64,000 nucleotides of DNA from Chrysopilus asiliformis (GCA_964034945.1 OZ035960.1:24105487-24169486), one strand, 5' to 3'. Shown: positions 35,971-48,046, numbered from the stretch's first letter. The notes: generated by a model not told the origin, from the letters alone. A program made the numbers and translations.

Positions 35971-35974
35971 TTAA

Positions 35975-37588
35975 GAAAGAAAATCGCAAAATCGTCCAAT
36001 TTGTCCATAAAACATACATCAATAAGTGAATAAATTTTTAAAAGTTATTTTATTGTTGTTGTTATCATCCTCTGGTCCCGAGGTCATTCCCCTGCACACA
36101 ACACAAATAAATTTCTAATCTAATAATGCATTAAATCGTAAATTTTGTTATTGTATCGTTAGATATCATGAAACGAAAATGCAAGATTTTTGTTTAAATT
36201 GAAGGATATTGGACTATCGTAGGACATTTAGGAGATAAAATGAAATTCCATCTGAAAATATTTTTTTTATTTCCAATATATATTGACCGCTTTAAACGAA
36301 AATGTCGCTTAAGATAGCTTTCATACATCACCAGCAAAATTACCTTTTATAGATACAATGGTAAGAAGCTAAAGTGACCATTTATCTCTTTAAGGACTTT
36401 GTCTAATACCAGAGAACCAGAACATTCCCCAAATGAACATTTTTGCGTTCAACCTGATACCTCACTTAAGCTCTCTGTTGGCCATTTTTCGTCTTCTTCC
36501 TCATGGTTTCGAAGGTTACGTGAAGTACGAGACCAACCAGGAAGCGAAACGATTCAAGAGCAAATAATATATATATCTACACGAATCAAGCCAAAAAAAA
36601 AGAATATGATGAAATGAATTTAGATATACACACATTATTACACATTTATGTGGATACAATGGTATAATATACAGAATCTTACGCACATATTACTCGTATA
36701 TTCTGAGAACTCTTCTATATATGGTGGCACAGATCACCATCCCACCCTTCCACCTCCTTCCAAAATATCAGCGATGTGAACTCACATGTATACAAACTTT
36801 TGCAATAAATTTTACCGTCGAACATAAAACACTGGGCCGTAATTGAATTCGTGCTGCTATCAGATTCGTGATAAAGTAAAATAATAAAAAAAAGAAAGAA
36901 ATTCCAGGATCAGGAGGAAGATAATGTCCAGTTGATGGGCGCTGGCAAACATTGCCCATTTAATACAACCATATATATGTATAGACATGATTTTAACATA
37001 AATCTCATCATACATTAAAATACGATTTATTCGATTATTCAATAGTTAATCAGCATCAAATATTACCTAAACGAGGCGATCAAAATATAAAAATGCCATT
37101 GAATCTTTAGATGTGGTAAATAATATTATAAGCAATCATAAAACGACCCTTTAAATGAGACTTTGATATGATATTTTGTTTCAGTAAAAAAGGATTTTTT
37201 TTTCACTTTTCGCCTCTACAGCCTTACATTGATTACCACTGGTTGGAAACGGCAGGTGAAGTTGTATCGTTTTCAAGGTGTTGCAACTCATTAACAGCAA
37301 ACGCCATCGAGACCCGAGTTTTACATACAATTTTGTGTCTCGGTTCTGATGTTGATCTACTGTTGGCCGTGTAGTTGACTAAATTCGACAAACTCTGGTT
37401 TATTCTTTGTTATTTTTTTTGAAGTAGTATATGTATGTAGTAATGTGTATGTTATTGTCGTAGAAAAAGTTTACTGGACTTTAATTTCTTTTTTTATCAA
37501 TAATTTTTTTTTTTGTGTTTATGAATTATATTTACTAATTGTAAATATTAAGGATATTCCAATGTGACCTGTAGCGCATTAAAATTTA
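35975..37588. other. AT-rich sequence, no gene seen
   Basis: A 72-codon frame at 36399-36617 (+) has ordinary composition but no recognised domain. Other frames overlap on the opposite strand. Confidence 0.35.
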
Positions 37589-37690
37589 AGAAAAGCTACA
37601 ATTGTCAGTTGTCAATCGTCAATTACTTTATATGAGCATACACAAAATGTTTATTAAAAACATAAGAAAAGCTACAATTGCCAGGGGCCA
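37589..37690 (-). repeat. Two short 3'-terminal fragments of the Helentron-like family
   Basis: aagaaaagctacaattgtca (37589) and aacataagaaaagctacaat (37659) both resemble the reversed 3' end of the family (aacataacaaaagctataat). They are truncated after about 30 bases and diverged. Confidence 0.55.
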
Positions 37691-37708
37691 TTCATCAAAT
37701 ACTCTATA

Positions 37709-37754
37709 TCAGTGCTCCGCAACCAGTGTGCCGCGGCACACTGGTGTGCCGGGA
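37709..37754 (+). mobile_element. hAT-type terminus with a perfect 22-bp palindrome
   Basis: cagtgctccgcaacc resembles hAT ends. It is followed by ccagtgtgccg joined to its exact inverse cggcacactgg (37723-37744). The element is cut off by the Helentron-like copy starting at about 37760, so only this end survives. Confidence 0.5.
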
Positions 37755-37759
37755 AATGA

Positions 37760-38378
37760 TAACGCCAAAATCCCGTCATCACACACAAAAATGAATTACA
37801 CCAGTGTGTTTAGAATGATAAAAATAATTAATTTTTGCATGTCCGTCTGTCCGTCTGTCCGTCTGTCCGTCCGTCTGTCCGTCCGTCCGTCTGTCCGTCT
37901 GTCCGTCTGTCAGTCTGTCCGTCTGTCCGTCTGTCCGTCTGTCCGTCCGTCTGTCCATCTGTCCGTCTGTCTGTCCGTCTGTCCGTCTGTCCGTCTGTGG
38001 TGCGGATTGCGGGCGCACGGATTGAGCTACAGACTTGAAATTTTGCACAGATCCGTTTTTCGTAAAATGTGGGCTAAGTTCGTTAATGGGCAAAAATGGA
38101 CCATTAGGGGGGTACCCCCCATACGAACGAAAATGTTTTTTGTGAATATCTCAAAAACGGTGCATTTTATCAAAAAAGTCCAAGAACAAAAGTTTTAGAA
38201 TATGATTCTACATAAAACTTCTATACATCAAAATCCGATTGGAATAAATTTTAAAAAATCTTATTGGAAAGTTTGACTTCAAAGTGGAATTTTGGTGCAA
38301 CTGTTCGAATTTTGATACGAATATCACCATACGGGTTTTCAATTATTGCCAGATTGGCAATTATAGCTTTTGTTATGT
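37760..38378 (+). mobile_element. Helentron-like element, 5'-truncated, with expanded microsatellite
   Basis: Lacks the tatacccg head and begins at aacgccaaaatcccgtcatc. The GTCY tract is about 157 bases (37841-37997), the longest in the window. It keeps 'ggattgcgggcgcacgg', the GC palindrome gggggtaccccc, the subterminal caccatacggg, the hairpin ttgccagattggcaa and the end gcttttgttatgttt. Frames of 198 and 104 codons across it are translations of the microsatellite and are not genes. Confidence 0.85.
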
Positions 38379-40599
38379 TTTTATGATAAATCTAACTACC
38401 TTTGTAGTAAAATTGCTTGTTTTGTGGGTAAATTGACTATTTTTGTAATTGAAATTAATTGTTTTGTTAGTGAAATGAACTATTTCAGTAATAGTCACTA
38501 ATTCCCCATTATAATTTTTTTCTCTTCGTTCAGGCTATGTAGTAATTGTTCCGCTACGGCATTTACCATTTTTTTAAAACCTAAAAACTCATAGAAAAAA
38601 TTTTGCCCGAAACCTAAAATTCTGTTTTATTAAAAATATCTGTCAAATTCGACATAAATTAACATTAAACCTTTAACCGTGAATATCTCGGTTATAGTGC
38701 GATATAATTCATTTAGTATCTTTTTTGAATCTTTTTTTTTTTTGATGATGAATAGAAACTTAAGAACCTTTTCAGGGCCATGGAACATTTAAAGGCTTCT
38801 TGTAGCAACGTCTTCATCCCATTCTTTTAAGCTTGCAAGTACCTACTTAAAATAATTTCAGCCGACAAAAAAAAAATACATATCCACATTTACCCAAAAT
38901 TATGATTAATTTGAATTACAATAAGCTATAAAAGAGAATTTCTGGAAGTCTTTTTAGCAGCAATTACTATATTTCTTCATTAAATAATTAATTCTATTGG
39001 CATCGAAAACATGTTGTCTTTACCGAGCCTTGATAATAGCAAAACATATACAAAATCCAAACATCAAATTAATTGAAAGTGTAAAAAAAGCCGATACAAC
39101 GGCTCCATATAAATTTTGATTGTATAGTATGTGTTTAAGTGCGAACAGTAAATCAAGTTAATGAAATGTGTTGTTACATAGCTTTTATTTTTATCTAGTT
39201 TGGATTATGTCTCATATAAAAGGGATTGAAAGCCCACATAATATCGGTGTAGCGAGGTTGTTGCTCCTTGTGCGCCTTTCTTCGGTCGGTATTTTTCTCA
39301 TGAATAACCCTCAAACCCATAGGAGCCTGAATTAACAGCAAGTATGTAAGAAGAGACCATAGCATATCAAGGAACCGTTCAAATAAATATAAGGAAAAAA
39401 TCCGAAAAATGAAAGATCCAAATGTTTGAAACAAAAGGCCTCTGGTGTGGATATAACACGCGTCTTTATCCCCGCGGTAATATTCGAAATGCGCTTCAGC
39501 TTCTACCAAGGCGTCCACACTTGATACCTTCCTCGCAGTCCTGTCTGCCAGTATACATGACAGCGCACATCTGGGAGATGCTTTTTTTTTGGATACAAAG
39601 GATACATACTCTTACTTTAACCGAGGCTATGGCCAAAAGTCCTTTTACTTTTCCGACCGAAAATGCTTAAAGAGGGGCTTCTGAGAAATGAAGTTTATGT
39701 GAACATAACAAGTGCCTACTACTCGTACTTCAACCTATACTTTATATATACAATACGTACAATTCCTAATTCTATGCTGATGGGACAACGATATATCCAT
39801 ATACTCGTATAGAGACGTTTAAATTAGTTGAGGGCTCTTCTTCCTTATTTCGAAAGCACATCAAAAAAAATGTTTTTTCCCATATACGAACTTCTTAATG
39901 CCTTGGGCATTCATATATTAGAAACTCTTTTGATGTACCTACCATCACCCATCAGCATCATCACATCATCATCATCTTAGACGAAGGATATTTTCTCTAC
40001 ATATATGCAAAAGGAATTTGTTTTGTCTGCAAACTTTTTATAAACACAAAACTGTTTCGAAATCATTAATTTGAAAAACGTACAGAGTTTCCACTTGAAC
40101 TTTTTCGAGTTCATTTCATATCAATTCAATTTCACAGAACTTAACCAATTTAATATTTTGCTTATTTTGGGAAAATGTCTAATTCAATTTCGTAAGAAAA
40201 AGATTCCTTCATAGAAAAAGTTTTCGCTTGAGTTTACCGTATTTGGGGAATTTTCAGAATAATCAAAGATTTAACAGCACGTGTGAAAAATTACCTTTAT
40301 TTATCGGAATAACGAAAAATGTTCTTGAATTTCAATCGAACACAAATAAATTGGGACAGGTGAATTGCAAAGGCCTTTATTGTTACCAACGGCCGCCTCT
40401 ATCATTTGGTTAACTATGTTTGTGTGCAAACATTTACTACGCAACCCTCAATCAATACTCCTCCCTCTTCATCTTTTGAATCCATTCTGAGAAAATTTCG
40501 ACATTTAGTTAGTTATCAAAGAGGATAATTTTCTGTGAAAAATTTTACACGCAAATATCTTGAAAATCTTCACCTTTAGCGCATTTATCTTTATTTCTA
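38379..40599. other. AT-rich sequence, no gene seen
   Basis: 38395-38530 repeats gtaaaattg/gtgaaatga/gtaattg words like those in 13780-13890. A 107-codon minus-strand frame (39195-39518) has no identifiable domain. 39955-39980 is a short (CAT)n run. Confidence 0.35.
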
Positions 40600-41015
40600 A
40601 AAGCTCTTATTTATCTTGCTCTCGTATCTGTGTGTCTGTTTATCTGTCTGTCAGGGTCAATTCTTGCAATCTAAATTTTGCTTACTTCCACTCATTCGAT
40701 TGACTTGAAAATTTACACACATATGTAAGTCCGATTACAATACAATATTTTCAGTACTTCGTCCTTGTAAGAATAAGGGAAGATTAGGATCACGTGATTA
40801 TTCTTTCCCTCAAATTTTTCGGGAAAAGTCTCATCTAAAGGTTTTTGAGGTCGTTGAATCTGATTCTGACGTAAAGAAGTGTGTAAGGATAACGAAAGGT
40901 CCTGTTAGGATAACGTAAATACAATTTTCCTCAAGTTGTCAGGAAAAAAATCTCAAATCTCAGGGGGTTTTTGGAGTCACTGACTCCGATTCTGGAATCA
41001 AAAGGTTCAAAAGTA
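40600..41015 (+). repeat. Family A copy with (GTCT)n head and two or more monomers
   Basis: Head ctcgtatctgtgtgtctgtt and 'ctgtctgtcagggtcaattc', then boxes at 40761 (gtccttgtaagaata) and 40899 (gtcctgttaggataacg), with an extra partial box gtgtaaggataacg just before the second. Same design as 31165-31490. Confidence 0.75.
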
Positions 41016-42451
41016 TATCTCAAAGGTAAAGATATATTCGAAGACTAAAAAGTATTTATCGCTGACTGAGTGCAATAATGGCACAACTTATTCTTTTCAG
41101 TTTCGAGATATAAGCTATTAAAAATCATGGCTTTTTTCAATTTGGCAAACAAGCGATGAAAGTTTAATTAGCACTATCGCTATCTTTCAGAATTGAGAAG
41201 AGATATCGACTTAAAATATTTAATTTAAGCTATCTATATAAAATTTTTGGTTACCTTTCAGTCATCCTTCAACGCTCCAACAGTCTCTTACTACTCATCA
41301 AATCCCAAGTTGATACAAAATAAATATGTTCATCTTAACCATGAATTATTTCCAAGTTTTTAATTAAAAGAAAATAATCTTTAGAAAATCTAAAAAGTTA
41401 GTCTAAAAATTTAATTGCAGAAGACGCTTTCAACTTTAACACATAAAACTTTTATTTCGATTCAATCTACAGAAATCTGGATCATTAGTTTAGTATAAGT
41501 TATTTCTTGACGTGAACAAAAATAAATCTATTTCCAAAAATCCACAAATAATTTTCTTCTCAAGATCTGTCTAATTGCTGCAGATTATATAGTTATCTCG
41601 ATTTAATCAATTAAATAGCATTCAATAAAATTTTCAGAATAAAGTTTCGTTCATTATGCTAAACAATGAAATCATTTGCGTTCACTAGCAACCGTATTTA
41701 TAGTTCGATATATACCCGATATACATACACGTGTAAATATAAAATTACTAAGGATTAAATATGGTACAAAACTACACAGATTTCTTCTTCATCTTTGATA
41801 TGAAAATAGAGGATGAACGGCATTGAATCATTTAATTAGTACTCTGCTTATTAAAGCGAATTGAATGCTATATAGAGATGATGAATGAGAATAAATCGAA
41901 TGAAGATGAAATTCTGGTGTGCGGGGAGATGAACGATAAATCTTGTTGACAATAGAAAAGATGCGAAAATCAGGAAAAATGGCTGGGAAAAATCCAATTA
42001 CAAGCGCCAAACTAATCTGCTAATGACCATTCTCTGATAATTACAAGATTAACTCAGATTACAGCTTCAGGAAGACTAGTCGTGTAAAGTGTTTTACTCG
42101 TCGAATCATTCCTCATCATCTTTTGTTGGATTCTCACTAATTCTTTCATCCATTACAAGTTTTAGTATACGATTGAAGGATTTAGATTACATAGTGAGTA
42201 GTAGCTTAGCGAAAAAAAAACCATAGCTATGTAAAATACTAAAAAAAAAATTTTTCAATTTTCCGTGGGTGTAGAAATTGATCGTGCAATTCTTCATTTG
42301 TGTAAAAAAACGTGGAGCGGTTATTCATTTTTGTACAAGTTTTGTAAAAAAAAAATTTTTCTACGACAAACATATACTACAGCATTTAACTGTTTTATGT
42401 TTAAAACACAGCTCCTTTTTTTGTTCTCCTTTAAAAAAAACTATATCACAG
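41016..42451. other. AT-rich sequence, no gene seen
   Basis: No repeat or coding feature stands out. Confidence 0.35.
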
Positions 42452-42500
42452 TGATTTTCAACAGAGGTTCTGCAGCACCTGAGGAGTGCCCCAAGAATAT
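42452..42500 (+). mobile_element. Possible hAT-type terminus
   Basis: cagtgattttcaacagaggt followed by tctgcagcacctgaggagtg has the form of hAT ends that read CAGTGNTTCTCAAC then a GC palindrome. No partner end was identified. Confidence 0.35.
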
Positions 42501-42869
42501 TGCTCTACATGATATCCACCCTAAATCGCTCCTTTTTATCTGAATACAAACAAAAGTTACATCGCAATCGAATATGTCATTTACTACAGAACCACATTAT
42601 CCTTAACTCGTCAAGTAGGTAAGCATCTTTAAATTTTCTGGCTTGAAAGCCATACCATAGATGGATCCCCATTCTTTTACGGAAGCTTCCTAATTTTAAT
42701 TTGTGGTAAGCTTCTTCACAGTTCGAGAACACATTTTTATCAACCCGTTCTGTAACAGAGGCAACAGAGGCGATTCTGTGGTATTCTGAATCCCACAAAA
42801 ATTAACAGAAAAATTCACTTATTTTGGAAAATATGTGAATCGTAAAAAAGTTAGTAGTTGGCTTGTTTC

Positions 42870-42939
42870 GTGTTTTTCGATTTATTTCGAGGTGTTAAAA
42901 ATTGGCCCACCCCCTTCACAAAAAAATATGGCCACCCTA
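42870..42939 (-). mobile_element. Orphan right end of the TAGGGTGACCATA hAT-like family
   Basis: tgtttttcgatttatttcga, ggtgttaaaaattggcccac and tatggccaccctaa parallel the last ~110 bases of the complete element at 45409-45965. Its left end is missing, so it is a truncated copy. Confidence 0.6.
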
Positions 42940-43480
42940 AGCATATTTCAAAAATTAACATCGCCTATTTTAAAACTAGTCATTGGTCAAAAAAAATCTT
43001 GACTGCGGCGTAGGGCTGACCGGGTTTAGTTGGCTATAGGGGTAAGAAGACTCATTGCGGTTAAGTCAACCACGGTTGAAAACAAACCTGCGTGAATTGG
43101 ACTGTTTATTCAGTCGACTGACAGCTATCAGTGAACCAACGTCTTTAGACCACAGTGCTTTTGGAACGAACTGTGAGGGGAAAAAACGAAATTTCAAGCG
43201 TCTGAGTAATTTTTTTTCTTGTTAATTAAATTGTTTTGTAGCTTACACTTTCATTCTATTGAACTCGTCAGTGATTTCAAGTGAAAATTTATGTATGAGT
43301 TAACAAGTTAGTGAAGCATTTTCTGACCCATACTTTTTCATTTTTTGTCACGAGTGTGTTAAAAATAAAATGGCGGCTTGGGGCTAGTTGCCTCACAGTA
43401 TACTGGGTTAAATGACTCGATATGAATTACCTATATTTTTTTTGTTAATTATTTTATTTTTTTAAATTAGATGAAATTTA
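42940..43480. other. Mixed sequence, no gene seen
   Basis: Repeated words such as gggttaaatgactc and gttaagtcaacc. A tract near 42990-43100 is somewhat less AT-rich. No open frame of note. Confidence 0.35.
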
Positions 43481-43607
43481 CACCCCGATTGCGAGTGTCG
43501 TGTCGTTTTCGACAAGAGTCGTTTTACGCGTTGTTGTTAGTGTTTTTCTACCAACAACACGTAAAACGACTCTTGTCGAAAACGACATGACACTCGCAAT
43601 CGAGGTG
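43481..43607. repeat. Foldback hairpin, 56-bp arms
   Basis: 43481-43536 is the inverse of 43552-43607 with three mismatches and a 15-base loop. The arms contain cgattgcgagtgtc, gtcgttttcgacaagagtcg and gttttacg, rich in CG dinucleotides unlike the flanks. It is a short MITE-like hairpin with no target duplication that can be read with confidence (AT-rich flanks on both sides). Confidence 0.85.
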
Positions 43608-44159
43608 TTAATTTATGTTAATCTGAAATGTAATTAATTTTTTAAAGAATGAATTTTTTCAGAATTATTATAGTTTTTTAATATGTTCCAACACAATATT
43701 TTCCCCATAAAAAGTATAGAGTCAAATAACCCCGTTCACAGAGTCAACAAACCCCAGCACGGGGTTAGTCGACTCATCGAACAACGTTTTTTTAAATGAA
43801 AAAAAATATTTGAAACACTTATAATTAGTCAAAATAAAAGATTAACTAAGAAACACAACTGAATAAACCAACCAAAAACGTCTTTACTGCACCTGAAATA
43901 ATTACAGTAAAACCTCTATAAAGTAGATTATAAAAAGTGGGTCTACTAGCCCCGGTCTACCCTACTATTATTTAGCTGTTATTGCTATCTAATTTTTTAA
44001 AAGCACAAACATTTTTAAAGTTTTGAGTTGGAATATGATCCGATAAAGGTGGTATAGCTTATAGATTCAAATTGTAATGTGAGTCTGAAATTTTTCTTGC
44101 GCCTAGGGCCTCAAATTCTCTAACTCTGCCACTGTGAGCAATATTTGAGTCACGTACCA

Positions 44160-44218
44160 CATTAAGTTGCGTGTTTTTAAGGGTTCCCTGAAGCGAAAAA
44201 GTTTAAGAACTACTGCTC
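44160..44218 (-). mobile_element. Possible hAT-type terminus, minus strand
   Basis: Reversed, it reads cagtagttcttaaacttttt then cgcttcagggaaccc, a typical hAT-style end. It is not the inverse of the end at 42452, so the two belong to different families. No partner was found. Confidence 0.4.
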
Positions 44219-45408
44219 TAGCGTAACACGTTTGTCTTTTTAAAAAATTGGTGATTTCAGTTTATAATTTTTCATAACCCGACCGTTCTGAGTCTTCTTC
44301 AGACTCTCAATGCAATTTCGGTTTTTGCGGTTGGCAATTTTCTATCTCGGGTACATAAATAAGTTTTAAACTTTAAAAAAATTGATACACCTTACAACAT
44401 CATAATGCGGAAGACTTTGAAAAACATTAAATTTTGATGAGGTTTTCCACAGAATTTGAAAAATGCGATGGAATAATATTTCTTTTGGAATGTTTCACCG
44501 AAAAATGACACTATAAGATACTATACCAGACCAATGACTCTCAAGGCCATATAAGACAAGGAATTCGATTATGAGCCGTGCTACATCTTTTAGAAATTTT
44601 CCAACCAATGAATAGGTATTTCCCTTTTCCAACGGTCGTACATGAAGACAAAAGGGAATTATTTACCCTAGGTATACGAAATACTTACTTGACTAACATT
44701 GCTAGGTACTCCAACATCCTAAAAAGTCTTGAAACAGATGTTAGGGTCATGGATACCACACCGAACCCCACCAGCCAGACTTACCTTTTTTTAATTAAAC
44801 TAAAATAAACCACACGATGCTACTGCGGTCTCATTGGAATTCCTTTTTCTTATTGTGTGCCGAAAAATTTGTCTTCCTGTCGATCTGAGGGTTCTCAGGA
44901 CAAAATGCCATCAGGAGGCTGAGATGGAGTATAGTTCATCATTCGAGCTTCATGGTTTGCCTTCAACTTGTACTCGTTTTCGCTATTCTGACATTCCGCT
45001 GGAGCGCTACTTTTCTTATTTTCATTTTTATTGTATTTTATTTATTTATTTATTTTTATTCCTATACACATATCTATATAAATATACATAAAGATTTTTT
45101 TTTCTTTTTATACGTAGTGGTTTTTTTTCCTGGGTGGCTTCTTTATTTCATCTATGGACAAGATTTTTAGTATTGAGATCACGTTCTCTAACAGAAATAT
45201 TAAGGGATTTTCTGTTATGTTGTGACTTTCGGTTATCCTTAAGCAATAAAAGATTATATTGACAGGAGATATACTTTATTACTTCATTTCACAGGATAGC
45301 ACATTTATGTATCAATATCAGTATACGTGCTAAGATTCACATACATAGGTGTAGTGTTGTGGCATAATCTAATATAACATACGAATATAAGTATTAATAG
45401 GCTAAAAG
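44219..45408. other. AT-rich sequence, no gene seen
   Basis: A consensus splice donor word (aggtaagt on the minus strand, near 44775-44785) stands alone without a supported exon. Frames at 44834-45170 run through T-rich DNA. Confidence 0.3.
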
Positions 45409-45965
45409 TAGGGTGACCATACGCCCAAGAATGGCCAGGAGAATCCAGGATATAAGCATGTTGTCTCAACGTACCCGCGTCTACAATTTTCTCTCGGACT
45501 TTTCGGTTTAGCCTCTAAACCGAAAATTTCCGCCTGCGACGCAGTTTTTTTTTAGGTTCCTACCTCCATTACGTCTTTATTTTTTCCGACCATCCTGAAC
45601 TATGCTTCGGTATTAAAAGGTCTTCCCCTAAACTCTGGCTGAAACAATAAAAAAAATTGTGTCTTTTTTTCAAAAATAATCGCCTGCGGCTCATTTTATT
45701 ATAAAATGTTTGATTATAACGTATATTTTTCCCTAAAAATTTAGCCTGCGGCGCATGTTTTGCTGTGTTCTAGACAAGAAAATATCACAAAAAACACAGA
45801 AGATTCGCTTTTTTGGTAAAGAGTAGGAGCATAAGATAGCTTTTTCCATTTTGACTCATTTCGTACTTTTCGATTGATTTCGAGGAATTACAAATTTCCC
45901 TTGCATCGCACCGCCCCCGTCATGGATTCTAACAAAAAACATATGATCAACATATGGTCACCCTA
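45409..45965. mobile_element. hAT-like miniature element, complete
   Basis: Ends tagggtgaccatacg and, reversed, tagggtgaccatatg, 14 of 15 identical. The 8-base flanks gctaaaag (45401-45408) and actaaaag (45966-45973) differ at one base. The TIR plus 8-bp duplication indicate the hAT superfamily. The 557-bp interior has three related boxes gcctgcg(a/g)c (about 45532, 45682 and 45744) and an inverted pair ggtttagcctctaaacc. No transposase. Orphan ends of the same family are at 6005 and 42939. Confidence 0.8.
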
Positions 45966-45973
45966 ACTAAAAG

Positions 45974-47425
45974 TCTATATTCATGCGTATAGTCATTCAG
46001 TCAGTCGTGGTGGATTCATTGGCATGAATATCTATCCTTTTTGATTTTGTTGCTAAATTCTTTTTATTCCATCGTGTTTGTTGCTAGATTTTTATCAATG
46101 CGAGTATATCGTTTGATTTTCCTTTTTGATTAGGGGTTGGCTGGTGGTGAAGTTGTCAATCCTATATTGAGCTAGATTTTACCACCTTGTAGTCAGTCAG
46201 ATCCGTAGAATACTCTATAACTATATGACGAATTAACAGTGTATTCGTTCGTTGTCTATAAGCAGCATTAGGCAACAAGAAGATGGGGGGACATGCCATG
46301 GCAATTTTTCGGAAGGATGATTTAGAAATTTCGGAGTGTCTAACATGAGAGGAAGATTGCCGATGATACTTGATGGTGGTGGTCGATGGTGAGAAGAGAT
46401 TTCATCGTTTTCGGTCGATAAAGGTTTCGAAATGATGGCAACGAAAACCCCTAAATCTGTTTTACGTTTTTAGCATGACTTTCACGTAATGCCGGAATAT
46501 ACCTCGAAACAAGGAAAGCCACGAAGGACCAGCGACGAGAATAGAAATGGATCCGCTTACCAAATGCCAATTCCTTCCAAGTTTCCTAATGATTAGTGAT
46601 TGCCGGTGACGTTTTCACGCACGTTTTCCAAGAAAATTATAATACCCGAACCACAGGTGTGCAAAATGTAATTAAGGTTGTGCGTGGAGAGAAAAAAATT
46701 GAATTGGTACGTATTCTCCTCATCCCAATGAAACTGCCGCCATATCGAGCCCCCAAAAGTCCTTAACAAATCAACTGGAACGGTTTTCTATTTGTTTCGA
46801 ATTTCCCACCTTTCGATATTGACTCGGAAATACTCATAAACAGGAAAAATATAAACGCAAATAAAAATAAAATAAAAAAAAATCCCTTTGATTTTTTTTT
46901 TCTATTTTTATTTTGAAAATTTACGCCTTTTGCTGTGTACCACGTCTTATAACTTCGCCATAGCTGACCTAGTTTGTAATCAGAATTTTTCCTTGAGTCG
47001 CGCAAATGAAGAAATGGCACATATCTCAATGTTGTGATCGCACAGAAAATTGTATCAAAATACGGTGAAAAGGAAGGAAAAAACAACTTGAAAAATATAT
47101 ATAATTTTCTTTGTACGACCAGCATTTTCCCTTATCGAGGATTTCCTCAATTGGAAAATGTTGGTGCTGTATAAGGCCAATTCAGGCGCGAAAAGTTAAT
47201 TCAATAATCAATTTTTGTACTTTTCAGCGACGTGTAAGTCGAGAACCTTTGAGACGTTCAAATTTAATTGAATTCATGTATTTTTTAGCGTTATTTTCCT
47301 ATGTTCAATTAGATTTTGCACCGCCTTTAATATATTAATCTTAACTAAAGTTATATCTTGATAATATAATCGTAGTTTAAGAAATATTTCTTTGCGATTT
47401 TTAAGTTTCTTCATTTTTTTTTAAT
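45974..47425. other. Mixed unique sequence, no gene seen
   Basis: 46130-46740 is less AT-rich and free of the dispersed repeats. No convincing frame or splice pattern. The minus-strand 120-codon frame at 46763-47125 is dominated by K, F and N from A/T tracts. Confidence 0.35.
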
Positions 47426-47960
47426 GGTCTATGTTGGAGCTAATCTTCAGGCCAATCGGCTCGGTAGTTTCCTAACATAGAGGAAGAGCTAAGTTTCGAG
47501 ATCACTTTACCCCCTCCCCTTACTCCCCCACCTCTCGGGCTACTTTTTAATGGGTCTATGTTGGGGCTGGACCCCCGACGAATATCTATGCCAAATTTCA
47601 GGCCAATCGGTTCAGTAGTTTCCCCGCGAAAGAGTAACATAGAGGGAAAACTAAGTTTCGAGATGACTTTACCCCCTCCCCTTACTCCTCCTACCTCACT
47701 GTCTACTTTTTAATGGGTCTATGTTGGGGCTGGACCTCCGATGAACATCTGTGACAAATTTCAGGCCAATCGGTTCAGTAGCTTCCCCGCGAAAGAGTAA
47801 CATAGCGCAAAAACTAAGTTTCGAAATCACTTTACCCCCTCCCCTTACTCCCCACCCCTCGCGCTACTTTCCCGTATGCCTATGTTGGAATCAGAATTAC
47901 CACAGACACTCATGCCAAATTTCAAATAAATCGGTTCAGCCGTTTTTGCGTGAAAGAGTA

Positions 47961-47995
<35 letters not shown>

Positions 47996-48024
47996 CCAAC
48001 TCATTTTTATATATTAGTATGATT
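47426..48024 (+). repeat. Tandem ~162-bp monomers ending in a (GACA)n tract
   Basis: The box gg(t)ctatgttgg starts at 47426, 47553, 47716 and 47878, so the first unit is 127 bp and the next two 163 and 162. Each carries 'caggccaatcggttcagtag', 'gcgaaagagtaacatag' and 'tttaccccctccccttactc'. The last unit ends agagtaacagacagacagac with a GACA run to 47995, then catttttatatattagtatg. The end signature and the phrase 'aatcggttcagtagtttt' are typical of widespread insect non-autonomous repeats; family knowledge, no search was run. Confidence 0.8.
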
Positions 48025-48046
48025 TAGCAAAAAAAACATAACTTTT

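Noticed and set aside
37602..38198. 198-codon plus-strand frame and overlapping 104- and 67-codon frames
   Set aside because: They translate the (GTCC/GTCT)n tract of the Helentron-like copy (repeating SVRLSVCPSV or RTDGQTD), and occur in several frames at once.
39195..39518. 107-codon minus-strand frame
   Set aside because: Begins with ordinary residues and has a hydrophobic middle, but no recognised domain, no splice signals and a competing opposite-strand frame. Not strong enough for a gene call.
42577..42798. 73-codon minus-strand frame near the orphan hAT-like end
   Set aside because: Considered as a transposase remnant because of its position. No hAT motif is visible and the frame is short.
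43920..43980. acagtaaaacctctataaag as a pogo-type terminus
   Set aside because: Single end with no partner. Kept only as a passing resemblance.
44770..44790. Minus-strand aggtaagt splice donor
   Set aside because: No open frame or acceptor pairs with it.
46763..47125. 120-codon minus-strand frame
   Set aside because: Dominated by K, F, N and I from A/T homopolymer tracts, with no domain.
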